Origin: Ruminococcaceae bacterium UBA6857
Lineage (GTDB): Bacteria; Bacillota; Clostridia; Oscillospirales; Acutalibacteraceae
Length of the DNA stretch: 5,521 bases
Reading direction: 5' to 3'
Assembly (NCBI GenBank): GCA_002451715.1
Contig: DKDD01000170.1
Coordinates: 4,365 to 9,885 of the forward strand
Both the position numbers and the translations under genes were made by a program. The notes under the pieces were generated by a model that was not told the DNA's origin, searched no databases, and saw only the letters and a program-made list of their open reading frames with translations. Positions 1 through 5,521 of this stretch are shown here, in pieces; positions within the stretch are counted from its first letter, which is position 1, and each line of letters opens with the position of its first letter.

Positions 1-683
1 GCAGATGGCACATCTCGCTCGGCGATTGGTTCAAGGATTTTGTATACTTCCCCGTTTCAACCTCCGCGCCGGTCAAAAAGCTCAAAAAAGCTTTCAAAAA
101 GCGCGGATGGAAAAAGGGCGAACTTCTTGTTGCAAGCTGCGCGCCGACAATCGTTGTTTGGGTAATCACAGGTGTTTGGCACGGCGCAAGCTGGAATTAT
201 GTTGCATGGGGAATGTTCTATGCGGCGCTCATGGTTGGCGGAAACATTTTTGCCGACTTCAACAAAGCCGCAACCGAAAAGCTTAAAATCGACACCGAAA
301 CGTTTAGCTGGCATCTTTTCCAAATTATAAGAACGTTTGCACTTTGCTGCATCGGACGAGTTTTTTTCAGAGCAGAGGGACTCAAAAACGCGCTTGTATA
401 TTTCAAGCATATGTTCTCGTCTCTTTCGCTTGAATTTATTCTTGACGACAAAATCTATACCTACGGAATGGACAGAGACAACTTTATTCTTGTTCTTGTT
501 GCAATTGCGGTTTTGTTTGTTGCCGATCTTCTTGAAGAAAAGATTCCGCTTCGCAAAACCCTTGCAAAGCAAAACATTGTTTTCCGCTATGCGGTAATTT
601 TACTCGGAATATTTGCCGTTTTGATCTTCGGAATTTACGGTCCGCAGTTCAATGCGAGTGAATTTATATACGAACAATTTTAA
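1..683 (+). CDS. MBOAT-family membrane O-acyltransferase (DltB/AlgI-like), C-terminal part
   Basis: The gene runs off the left edge. The first complete codon is at base 3 and the stop is TAA at 681-683, leaving 226 residues of a protein usually about 450-500 long. The visible part opens with RWHISLGDWF, a hallmark MBOAT block, and continues with FVYFP. It then has TGVWHGASWNYVAWG, whose histidine (codon 180-182) matches the invariant catalytic-type histidine of DltB and AlgI. At least four hydrophobic segments follow, and the tail GPQFNASEFIYEQF resembles the ends of clostridial MBOAT proteins. Family members sit in the cytoplasmic membrane and take an acyl group from a carrier inside the cell to an acceptor outside. 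A carrier-protein gene starts 18 bases after the stop, which fits a DltB-type role rather than one using acetyl-CoA. The acyl group and acceptor are unknown. Family assignment is firm; calling it dltB would go too far. Confidence 0.93.
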   Translation, partial: RWHISLGDWFKDFVYFPVSTSAPVKKLKKAFKKRGWKKGELLVASCAPTIVVWVITGVWHGASWNYVAWGMFYAALMVGGNIFADFNKAATEKLKIDTETFSWHLFQIIRTFALCCIGRVFFRAEGLKNALVYFKHMFSSLSLEFILDDKIYTYGMDRDNFILVLVAIAVLFVADLLEEKIPLRKTLAKQNIVFRYAVILLGIFAVLIFGIYGPQFNASEFIYEQF

Positions 684-701
684 AAAGGAAGGTAAATACA
701 A

Positions 702-923
702 ATGGAAAAATTACTCGAAATTCTCTCATCACTCTATCCGGATATCGACTTTGAAAAGGAAAAGCACCTTATGGACGATCATATTCTTGATTCCGCAGCG
801 GTTGTTTCAATCATTTCGGAAATTGAGGACGAATTTGATATTTCTGTTTCAATGGAGTATATCCAACCGAAGTATTTTGAATCTGCAGAAACTATGTGGG
901 AAATGATTGAGGAGTTGTCATAA
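702..923 (+). CDS. Acyl carrier protein, DltC-like
   Basis: This is a 73-residue acidic protein, the normal length for a DltC-type or stand-alone acyl carrier protein. The phosphopantetheine site is Ser31 in HILDSAAVVSII, where canonical carriers have DSL; the Asp-Ser pair is intact. The surrounding helix is rich in acidic residues (SEIEDEFDI), as expected for docking partner enzymes. The C-terminal FESAETMWEMIEEL matches the last helix of this family. The start is supported by a strong AAGGAAGG at 685-692, nine bases upstream of ATG. It lies 18 bases after the MBOAT gene and its stop overlaps the transporter start. No fatty-acid or polyketide synthase gene is nearby, so a dedicated carrier for the ligase at 2409-3866 and the upstream MBOAT protein is the best reading. 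A 4'-phosphopantetheinyl transferase must be supplied from elsewhere in the genome. Confidence 0.93.
   Translation: MEKLLEILSSLYPDIDFEKEKHLMDDHILDSAAVVSIISEIEDEFDISVSMEYIQPKYFESAETMWEMIEELS
909..914 (+). promoter_or_regulatory. Ribosome binding site inside the carrier gene, for the transporter
   Basis: GAGGAG lies within the last codons of the carrier-protein gene, eight bases before the ATG at 923. The carrier stop and transporter start share a base (TAATG). A ribosome finishing the carrier is therefore well placed to reinitiate, which suggests translational coupling of the two proteins. Confidence 0.7.
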
Positions 924-2344
924 TGTTTGATAAAAAGAGGATAGTCAATCTGATCATCGGACCTGTTTTGTTTGTTCTCTGCATTTTTCTTCTTCCCGAA
1001 ACAATTTTTGCCGAAACCGCCGCAAAGGCGGCAATCGGAACAGTTGCATGGATGGCGTATTGGTGGATCACCGCGCCGGTCGATTTTGCCGTAACCGCGT
1101 TCTTGCCGATAGCGGTCAACGCCGTTGTTCAAATGGCAGACATGACGGACATCATCTCGAACTATGCTTCCGAAACGATTTTGCTGCTTCTCGGCGCTTC
1201 GATTCTCACTGTCTCTTGGGAGCAGACAGGTCTAGACAAACGTATTGCGGCGAAGTGCCTTTCGATAATCGGAAGTAACCTTCGTATGCAAATTGTTTTT
1301 TGGTTCATTCTTTCGGCGGCACTTTCGGCCGTTCTTCCGAACGCCGTTGTTTGCGCAACGATCACGCCGATTGCCGTTTCAATGCTTAAATATGTCGGCG
1401 AAGACGACATTGCAAACAGCAAAAAAGGTTCAATGATTCTTCTCACGGTTGCATATGCCGCCGGAATCGGAGGTCTTGCAACACCGCTCGGCGGAGCGAT
1501 GAACCTTATCACCGTTGATTATATTCAACAGCTCACCGGCGAGGAATATATGTATACTTCGTGGGTAGTAAGATTTTTGCCGATTATGATTGTTTTGCTT
1601 GTAAGCAACATTCTTTTTCTTGTTTTTCAAATCAAGAAAACCGAAACCATCGGAATCAGCAAAGAGTACTTTAAAGAGCAGTATAAAGCATTTCCGAAAA
1701 TTACAAAAGAAGAAGGTCTTGCCTTTGCTCTTTTTGTAATCGCAACGGTTGCGGCATTCACACGTCAGCTTTATCAAAACGCTTTGCCCGGACTTAAACC
1801 GGCATATGTTTTCATCATCTGCGCCATGATTTCGTTCCTCATCACTTGCAAGGACGGAACAAGGCTCATGGTTTGGAAGTCGGTTCAAACAAAAATCGTC
1901 TGGGAGCTTATTTATATTTTTGCCGGCGGTCTTGCGGCGGGTACGCTCATCAACAAGAGCGGCGCGGCAAAAGCCATCGGCGAAGCCGTTGCTTCAACCA
2001 ATCTTGACGGCGGCTTTATAACGGTTCTTGTCATCGTTACGCTGACGCTTCTTCTTTCGGACGTTACGAGCAACACGGCGACCGCCGCGGTTTCAATGCC
2101 GATTGTTATAAGCATTATCAGCGGAATAGGAAAAGACCCGATACCGTATATCTATATCGCTTCAATCGGAGTTAATCTTTCCTATATGCTTCCGACGTCA
2201 ATTCGTGCAATCCCCGTCGGTTACGGACTTCAGCCGAAGTTTATGCTCAAGCAGGGCGTTGTGCTCACGGTCATTGTTATAATTCTTATGACTGTTTTAA
2301 GCTTCCTGCTTCTCAATTACTGGCCGGCATTCAGCACAGTATAA
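923..2344 (+). CDS. SLC13/DASS-family (Na+/carboxylate-type) transporter, divergent
   Basis: This is a 473-residue polytopic membrane protein with roughly 11 or more hydrophobic segments and the length usual for bacterial DASS transporters such as VcINDY. Family members move di- or tricarboxylates, often with sodium, and consist of two inverted repeats. The second repeat keeps the SNT signature (Ser383-Asn384-Thr385, in SDVTSNTATAAVSMP). At the equivalent site of the first repeat the sequence is PNA (Pro139-Asn140-Ala141, in SAVLPNAVVCATITP). The loop usually ending in GTPPN reads GGLATPLGGAMNLI (residues 183-196), and its partner in the second half is MLPTSIRAIPVGYG (422-434) rather than a TPPN form. 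The fold assignment is good, but substrate and coupling ion may differ from characterised members. The ATG at 923 overlaps the carrier stop and follows GAGGAG. Its place between carrier and ligase suggests it imports the acid to be activated or moves a related anion; this is inference. Confidence 0.88.
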   Translation: MFDKKRIVNLIIGPVLFVLCIFLLPETIFAETAAKAAIGTVAWMAYWWITAPVDFAVTAFLPIAVNAVVQMADMTDIISNYASETILLLLGASILTVSWEQTGLDKRIAAKCLSIIGSNLRMQIVFWFILSAALSAVLPNAVVCATITPIAVSMLKYVGEDDIANSKKGSMILLTVAYAAGIGGLATPLGGAMNLITVDYIQQLTGEEYMYTSWVVRFLPIMIVLLVSNILFLVFQIKKTETIGISKEYFKEQYKAFPKITKEEGLAFALFVIATVAAFTRQLYQNALPGLKPAYVFIICAMISFLITCKDGTRLMVWKSVQTKIVWELIYIFAGGLAAGTLINKSGAAKAIGEAVASTNLDGGFITVLVIVTLTLLLSDVTSNTATAAVSMPIVISIISGIGKDPIPYIYIASIGVNLSYMLPTSIRAIPVGYGLQPKFMLKQGVVLTVIVIILMTVLSFLLLNYWPAFSTV

Positions 2345-2394
2345 GATAAGAAAAATTTGTAATTTGTTGCAATAATTTTTATATGCCAAGAAAA

Positions 2395-2399
2395 AGGAA
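2395..2399 (+). promoter_or_regulatory. Ribosome binding site that fixes a TTG start for the ligase
   Basis: AGGAA lies nine bases upstream of TTG at 2409. In that frame a TGA at 2400-2402 excludes any start further upstream except ATT at 2406. The next in-frame ATG is codon 48, which would delete part of the conserved N-terminal region. TTG is therefore the supported start. Confidence 0.75.
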
Positions 2400-2408
2400 T
2401 GATTAATT

Positions 2409-3866
2409 TTGGCAAATTCAATTTTTGAATGTGTTTTTGAAAACGCAAAAAAAAGTCCGCAAAAGTTTTGTATTGCGGACGAGGAAAGCTCATATACCTA
2501 TTCTGAATATTTTTCGCTTGTTTCAAAGTTTTCTTCACTCCTTTCCACAATGGGAATCAAAAAGGGAGACGCAGTTGTTGCCGAAGCTTCACAGACGGTT
2601 AGGTATCTTGCCTTTGAACTCGGACTTCAGGCAATCGGCGGAGTTTTTGTTCCGCTTGAACGCGGCTGTGCGCAATCGAAAATCGAAAGCGTTGCAAAAA
2701 CCGCAGAAGCAAAGTTCATCGTAACCAATGCCGGAAAAGACGGCGCGCTTTCAATGGACGAGCTTTTTGAAAAAGCAAAGAACGAAAAGGACTTTGAGTA
2801 TACCGATTTTCCGAAAAAAGACGATATTTGCGAACTTCTTTTCAGTACCGGCACAACCGGAAAGGAAAAGGGTATTATCGTAATCAACGAAAACAACATT
2901 GCCCTTGCCGAAAACGTTATGAACGGCGTTGAGATGAAAGAGGACAACGTTGAACTTATTCCGTCTCCGCTCAACCATTCGCACGCACTCAGACGTTATT
3001 ACGGCAATATGCTTTGCGGCGCAAGCGTTGTTCTTTCTTCTGGCGTTATGAATCTTCTCGGCTTTTTCAAGGCGATTGAAAAATATGGTGTTAACTCGAT
3101 TGACCTTGTTCCCACCGCACTTACGATTCTTTTGAGACTTTCAAAAGGAAAGCTCGGCGAATACAAGGACGTTATTCGTTACGTCGAACTCGGCGCAGCT
3201 CCGCTCATGCAGGCGGACAAGGACAAGCTTAAAGCCCTTTTGCCGAACACGAGACTTTATAATTTTTACGGCAGTACCGAAAGCGGCTGCATTGCGATTT
3301 ATAATTTCAACGATTCAAAAGATAAGAGCGGCTGCATCGGAAAGCCGACCTGCAACGCAAAAATCTTTGCCGTTGACGACGACCGCAACGAACTTAAAGA
3401 AACAAGCCGCGAAAAAACAGGTCTTTTAGCTTCCGTCGGAAGAATGAATATGATCGGCTACTGGAAAGACGAAGAGGAAACCGCCGCGGCGCTTCAAAAC
3501 GGCGTTGTTTATACAAACGACGAGATTTATTTTGACGAAGACGGCGATATCATTCTTCTTGGCCGCCGCGGTGACGTTATCAATGTTGCCGGCAACAAGG
3601 TTTCGCCCGATGAAATTGAAAACCTTGCAAAAAAAATCGACGGTATTGCCGATTGCGGATGTATTCCTGTTCCCGACGATGTAAAAGGTCACGTTCCGAA
3701 ACTTTTTGTTGAAATGAAGCCCGGCGCGGTTTTTGACGCCGCGGCAATCAGAGCAAGCCTTTCAAAAAGTACCGAACCGTATAAAGTTCCGAAGTATATC
3801 GTTGAAATCGACAAAATTCCGCGCACTTTCAACGGAAAGCTCATCAGAAGAAAGCTCGCGCAGTAA
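2409..3866 (+). CDS. Adenylate-forming (AMP-binding) acyl ligase, not of DltA type
   Basis: This 485-residue enzyme of the ANL superfamily (acyl-CoA synthetases, NRPS adenylation domains, DltA) should activate a carboxylic acid with ATP and pass it to a thiol, here probably the carrier at 702-923. The motifs appear in order. The P-loop A3 is LLFSTGTTGKEKGI (143-156). A5 is YNFYGSTESG (284-293). A7 has ribose-binding Asp371 in YTNDEIYFDEDG, with Asn where most members have Gly (TGD). The hinge region GRRGDVINVAGNKVSPDEIE follows at 385-404. A10 has catalytic Lys477 in PRTFNGKLIRRKL, so the mobile C-terminal domain is complete. The substrate-side region reads LNHSHALRRYYGNMLCGAS (188-206). This resembles the HSHG-type segment of acyl-CoA ligases and not the FDLS-type segment of DltA. 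D-alanine is therefore not the obvious substrate. Translation starts at TTG, 64 bases after the transporter. The substrate is unknown. Confidence 0.9.
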   Translation: MANSIFECVFENAKKSPQKFCIADEESSYTYSEYFSLVSKFSSLLSTMGIKKGDAVVAEASQTVRYLAFELGLQAIGGVFVPLERGCAQSKIESVAKTAEAKFIVTNAGKDGALSMDELFEKAKNEKDFEYTDFPKKDDICELLFSTGTTGKEKGIIVINENNIALAENVMNGVEMKEDNVELIPSPLNHSHALRRYYGNMLCGASVVLSSGVMNLLGFFKAIEKYGVNSIDLVPTALTILLRLSKGKLGEYKDVIRYVELGAAPLMQADKDKLKALLPNTRLYNFYGSTESGCIAIYNFNDSKDKSGCIGKPTCNAKIFAVDDDRNELKETSREKTGLLASVGRMNMIGYWKDEEETAAALQNGVVYTNDEIYFDEDGDIILLGRRGDVINVAGNKVSPDEIENLAKKIDGIADCGCIPVPDDVKGHVPKLFVEMKPGAVFDAAAIRASLSKSTEPYKVPKYIVEIDKIPRTFNGKLIRRKLAQ

Positions 3867-3881
3867 AGCAGGTTTAAAAGA

Positions 3882-5255
3882 ATGAATAAATTTACAAAGT
3901 TTTTGAAAGCGGCGGCGTTCATTTTGGTGTTCGCACTCCTTTTCAATGTTGTTTCCGGCGCACTTGTCTATCCCGGCGATTACCGCAACTATCAGTGGGT
4001 CGGCGAGTTCTATAAAGCCGAAAAAAACAGCCTTGACGCGGTCTATGTCGGTTCAAGTGCGGTTTATGCGTTCTGGAGTCCGGCGCTCGCGTGGAAAGAA
4101 CACGGAATTGCCGTTTGGAACTATACCACCGGCAGACAGCCGCTTCTTGCCGCAAAGTATATCATTGAAGATTGCCGCAAGACGCAAAAGGACGCGCTTT
4201 ATATTGTTAACATCAACCGCGTTTCGGCAGATTACAACAAAGCGTCGATTCATTATCTTCTTGATTATATGCCGTTTTCGCTCAACAAGCTTAAGCTTAC
4301 AAAAGCTCTTTGCGACGGTTTGGATATCAAAGGCGACGGCAGCCTTGAATATTACTTCCCGCTTGAAATATATCATTCGCGCTGGAATTCGCTGAATATT
4401 CAGGATTTCACCTACGGTCCGGACGGAACAAAAAGTTCAGCAAACTATTATTCGTTCCTTCAAAAATCGGTGACCGACACAAGCCATACCGTTGCTTCAA
4501 CCGACGGTGTGACGGAATTTGACGGAATGTATCTTGACGCACTCAACGATCTTCTTGATTACTGCGAGAAAAACGAAGTTCGCGTTCTTTTCACGGTCAA
4601 TCCGCAGCTTTCCGATGTCGGCGACAGATACGGCGACGTTGCATATGCAAAAAGCATCATTGAAAAGCGCGGCTTTGATGTTGTTGATTATTGGGCTGAC
4701 AGCGAAAGTACCGGTCTTGAAATTCCGAAAGATTTTTATAACGATCGCCACACAAACATTCACGGCGCAATCAAAATGACCAACCTTTTTTCAAACTACC
4801 TTGTTGAAAATTACGACTTTGAAGACAAACGCGGAAAAGAGGGTTATGAAGATTGGGACGAAGCGTTTGATAATTACTATAACGACGTTATCGGTTCGTT
4901 TGTTCTTCCGATTGAATTTGAAACGGAAAACCGCGATTATACGCTTTCCGCCGTTACGGGTGTTTCGGGCAGTTACAACAAAACGGAAAACACGGTTTCG
5001 TTCACAGGCGTTGACGGCGCAGACGGATACAAAGTTTTCCGCAAAACAATCAACAACAAAAAGGTCACACAATCAAATTACCGTGAACTTCTTACTCTTG
5101 AAAGCGGAGAAACAACGTTTTCGGATTCCGAGTTTAACGATACAAGGGACGGAACCTATTCGTTCAATTATATCATCGTGCCTTACAAAACGGTTGACGG
5201 CGTTCAGAAATACGGAAGCTTCAGCTATTTCGGAACAACGATTAAAGTCGGCTGA
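3882..5255 (+). CDS. Membrane-anchored SGNH/DltD-like protein with C-terminal Fn3-like domain
   Basis: The protein has 457 residues. A basic N-terminus and hydrophobic stretch (about 9-29) form a signal anchor or signal peptide, placing the rest outside the membrane. The SGNH fold is indicated by a strand running into GSS (DAVYVGSSAVY, candidate nucleophile Ser59), a conserved-looking GRQP segment (84-87), and the late block NDRHTNIHG, where Asp288 and His290 would complete the triad. The HxNxxG pattern is typical of AlgJ/AlgX- and DltD-like proteins encoded with MBOAT acyltransferases. Residues of about 352-457 form a separate beta-rich module (NTVSFTGVDGADGYKVFRK, ending YGSFSYFGTTIKV), which reads as a fibronectin type III-like domain of the kind common in clostridial surface proteins. 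ATG follows a weak AGCAGG 15 bases after the ligase stop. It is the likely final transferase or acceptor-binding partner, though an esterase role is also possible. Confidence 0.82.
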   Translation: MNKFTKFLKAAAFILVFALLFNVVSGALVYPGDYRNYQWVGEFYKAEKNSLDAVYVGSSAVYAFWSPALAWKEHGIAVWNYTTGRQPLLAAKYIIEDCRKTQKDALYIVNINRVSADYNKASIHYLLDYMPFSLNKLKLTKALCDGLDIKGDGSLEYYFPLEIYHSRWNSLNIQDFTYGPDGTKSSANYYSFLQKSVTDTSHTVASTDGVTEFDGMYLDALNDLLDYCEKNEVRVLFTVNPQLSDVGDRYGDVAYAKSIIEKRGFDVVDYWADSESTGLEIPKDFYNDRHTNIHGAIKMTNLFSNYLVENYDFEDKRGKEGYEDWDEAFDNYYNDVIGSFVLPIEFETENRDYTLSAVTGVSGSYNKTENTVSFTGVDGADGYKVFRKTINNKKVTQSNYRELLTLESGETTFSDSEFNDTRDGTYSFNYIIVPYKTVDGVQKYGSFSYFGTTIKVG

Positions 5256-5269
5256 CAAAATCATAATAA

Positions 5270-5306
5270 AACGGGCTGCCGGGAAAGAGGCAACCCGTTA
5301 TTTTTT
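5270..5306 (+). terminator. Rho-independent terminator at the operon end, possibly bidirectional
   Basis: An 11-base stem, AACGGGCTGCC (5270-5280) with GGCAACCCGTT (5289-5299), has a single C-A mismatch and an eight-base loop. It is followed by ATTTTTT at 5300-5306. It begins 14 bases after the last operon stop codon. On the minus strand the same hairpin is followed by TTATTATGATTTTG, moderately T-rich, so it may also end the convergent gene, whose stop codon lies inside the T-tract. Confidence 0.88.
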
Positions 5307-5521
5307 ATTCGTTTTTGCAGTAAATTTCGATTGCACTGCTTATAAATTTTGCAGTGCCTTCGCCGCCGAAGCGGTCAATGTTCGTTTTGAATCGTTCATC
5401 GGCAATATACATTTGCCCAAGCGAAGCGAGAATCTCATTGGTGCAATTGTAGCAGTTTTCCGTGATAAAAGCTTGAAGCTTTTTTACCGATTCCTGTGCT
5501 TCGGGTGAAGAGGGGGTGCTA
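5305..5521 (-). CDS. TipAS-domain protein, C-terminal end (probably a MerR-family regulator)
   Basis: An open minus-strand frame enters from the right edge (first complete codon at 5520-5518) and stops at TAA (5307-5305), giving 71 residues. The sequence includes VKKLQAFITENCYNCTNEIL, then LGQMYIADERF, then NIDRFGGEGTAKF, and ends AIEIYCKNE. The GQMYxADERF...NID..GGEGTA pattern is characteristic of the end of the TipAS antibiotic-recognition domain, which in TipA-like proteins follows an N-terminal MerR DNA-binding domain and coiled coil. TipA captures thiopeptides and other ligands and activates transcription. The MerR half would lie beyond base 5521 and is not seen, so a stand-alone TipAS protein is possible. 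The gene is convergent with the operon, and nothing indicates that it regulates it. Two cysteines, in NCYNCTNE, are notable because thiopeptide binding in TipAS involves a cysteine, but whether either matches that residue was not established. Confidence 0.82.
   Translation of the reverse strand, partial: STPSSPEAQESVKKLQAFITENCYNCTNEILASLGQMYIADERFKTNIDRFGGEGTAKFISSAIEIYCKNE

Noticed and set aside
57..572. A 171-codon antisense open frame across the MBOAT gene.
   Set aside because: The plus-strand frame shows clear MBOAT motifs. The antisense translation has no recognisable domain and is rich in Lys, Asn and Cys, as expected for a shadow of a coding gene.
2345..2408. Possible internal promoter in the AT-rich gap before the ligase (TTGTAA at 2357, TATATG at 2380, 17-base spacing).
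   Set aside because: Each element matches only 4 of 6 consensus bases in a very AT-rich stretch, and the implied start would fall only a few bases before the ribosome binding site. The same gap holds an AAAAATT/AATTTTT inverted repeat, but it is all A and T, too weak for a terminator.
1..5255. Calling the operon dltB-dltC-dltA-dltD.
   Set aside because: The ligase substrate region does not match DltA, the gene order differs, a transporter is inserted and the SGNH protein carries an extra domain. Only the pathway logic is shared, so the dlt symbols were withheld.
5467..5483. Perfect inverted repeat AAAAGCT-TGA-AGCTTTT followed by more T, resembling a small terminator.
   Set aside because: It lies inside the well-supported TipAS coding frame on the minus strand (codons for KKLQAF), the loop is only three bases and the stem is AT-rich. 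Coding constraint explains it.
4801..5508. A 235-codon plus-strand open frame overlapping the end of the SGNH gene and running through the terminator.
   Set aside because: It overlaps the Fn3-like domain in another frame, crosses a strong terminator hairpin and then lies antisense to the TipAS gene. Its translation is rich in Lys, Arg and Thr with no domain signal.
1..5521. CRISPR arrays, tRNA or rRNA genes, insertion sequences and long repeats.
   Set aside because: No regularly spaced repeats, tRNA-like cloverleaf, transposase motif or flanking inverted repeats were seen; nearly all of the sequence is accounted for by the six genes.

Overview
The window looks like an ordinary chromosomal stretch from a member of the Clostridia or a related Bacillota lineage. 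This is inferred from gene content (DltB/DltC-like proteins, a clostridial-style SGNH protein, a TipAS-type MerR regulator), strong AGGA-type ribosome binding sites, a TTG start and moderate GC with AT-rich spacers. No marker gene is present, so the placement is tentative.

Bases 1-5255 carry five tightly spaced plus-strand genes that read as one operon, cut at its 5' end. In order they are: the C-terminal part of an MBOAT O-acyltransferase (1-683), a DltC-like acyl carrier protein (702-923), an SLC13/DASS-family carboxylate transporter overlapping the carrier gene by one base (923-2344), an adenylate-forming acyl ligase with a TTG start (2409-3866), and a membrane-anchored SGNH-type protein with an Fn3-like C-terminal domain (3882-5255). 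A rho-independent terminator follows (5270-5306). On the minus strand, 5305-5521 is the 3' end of a convergent gene. Its product is recognisable as the C-terminus of a TipAS (antibiotic-recognition) domain, usually found in MerR-family regulators.

The operon has the four functional parts of the teichoic-acid D-alanylation (dlt) pathway: an activating enzyme, a carrier protein, a membrane O-acyltransferase and an extracellular SGNH partner. It differs in two ways. The ligase lacks the DltA-type substrate region and looks more like an acyl-CoA-ligase relative. A carboxylate transporter is embedded in the operon and appears translationally coupled to the carrier protein. The working model is an export-acylation pathway. 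The transporter would supply (or balance) a small carboxylic acid, the ligase would adenylate it and load it on the carrier's phosphopantetheine at Ser31, the MBOAT protein would pass it across the membrane, and the SGNH protein would place it on a cell-surface or secreted polymer. The acyl group and the acceptor cannot be read from the sequence. The pathway logic is known from dlt and alginate acetylation; this particular combination is the candidate novelty.
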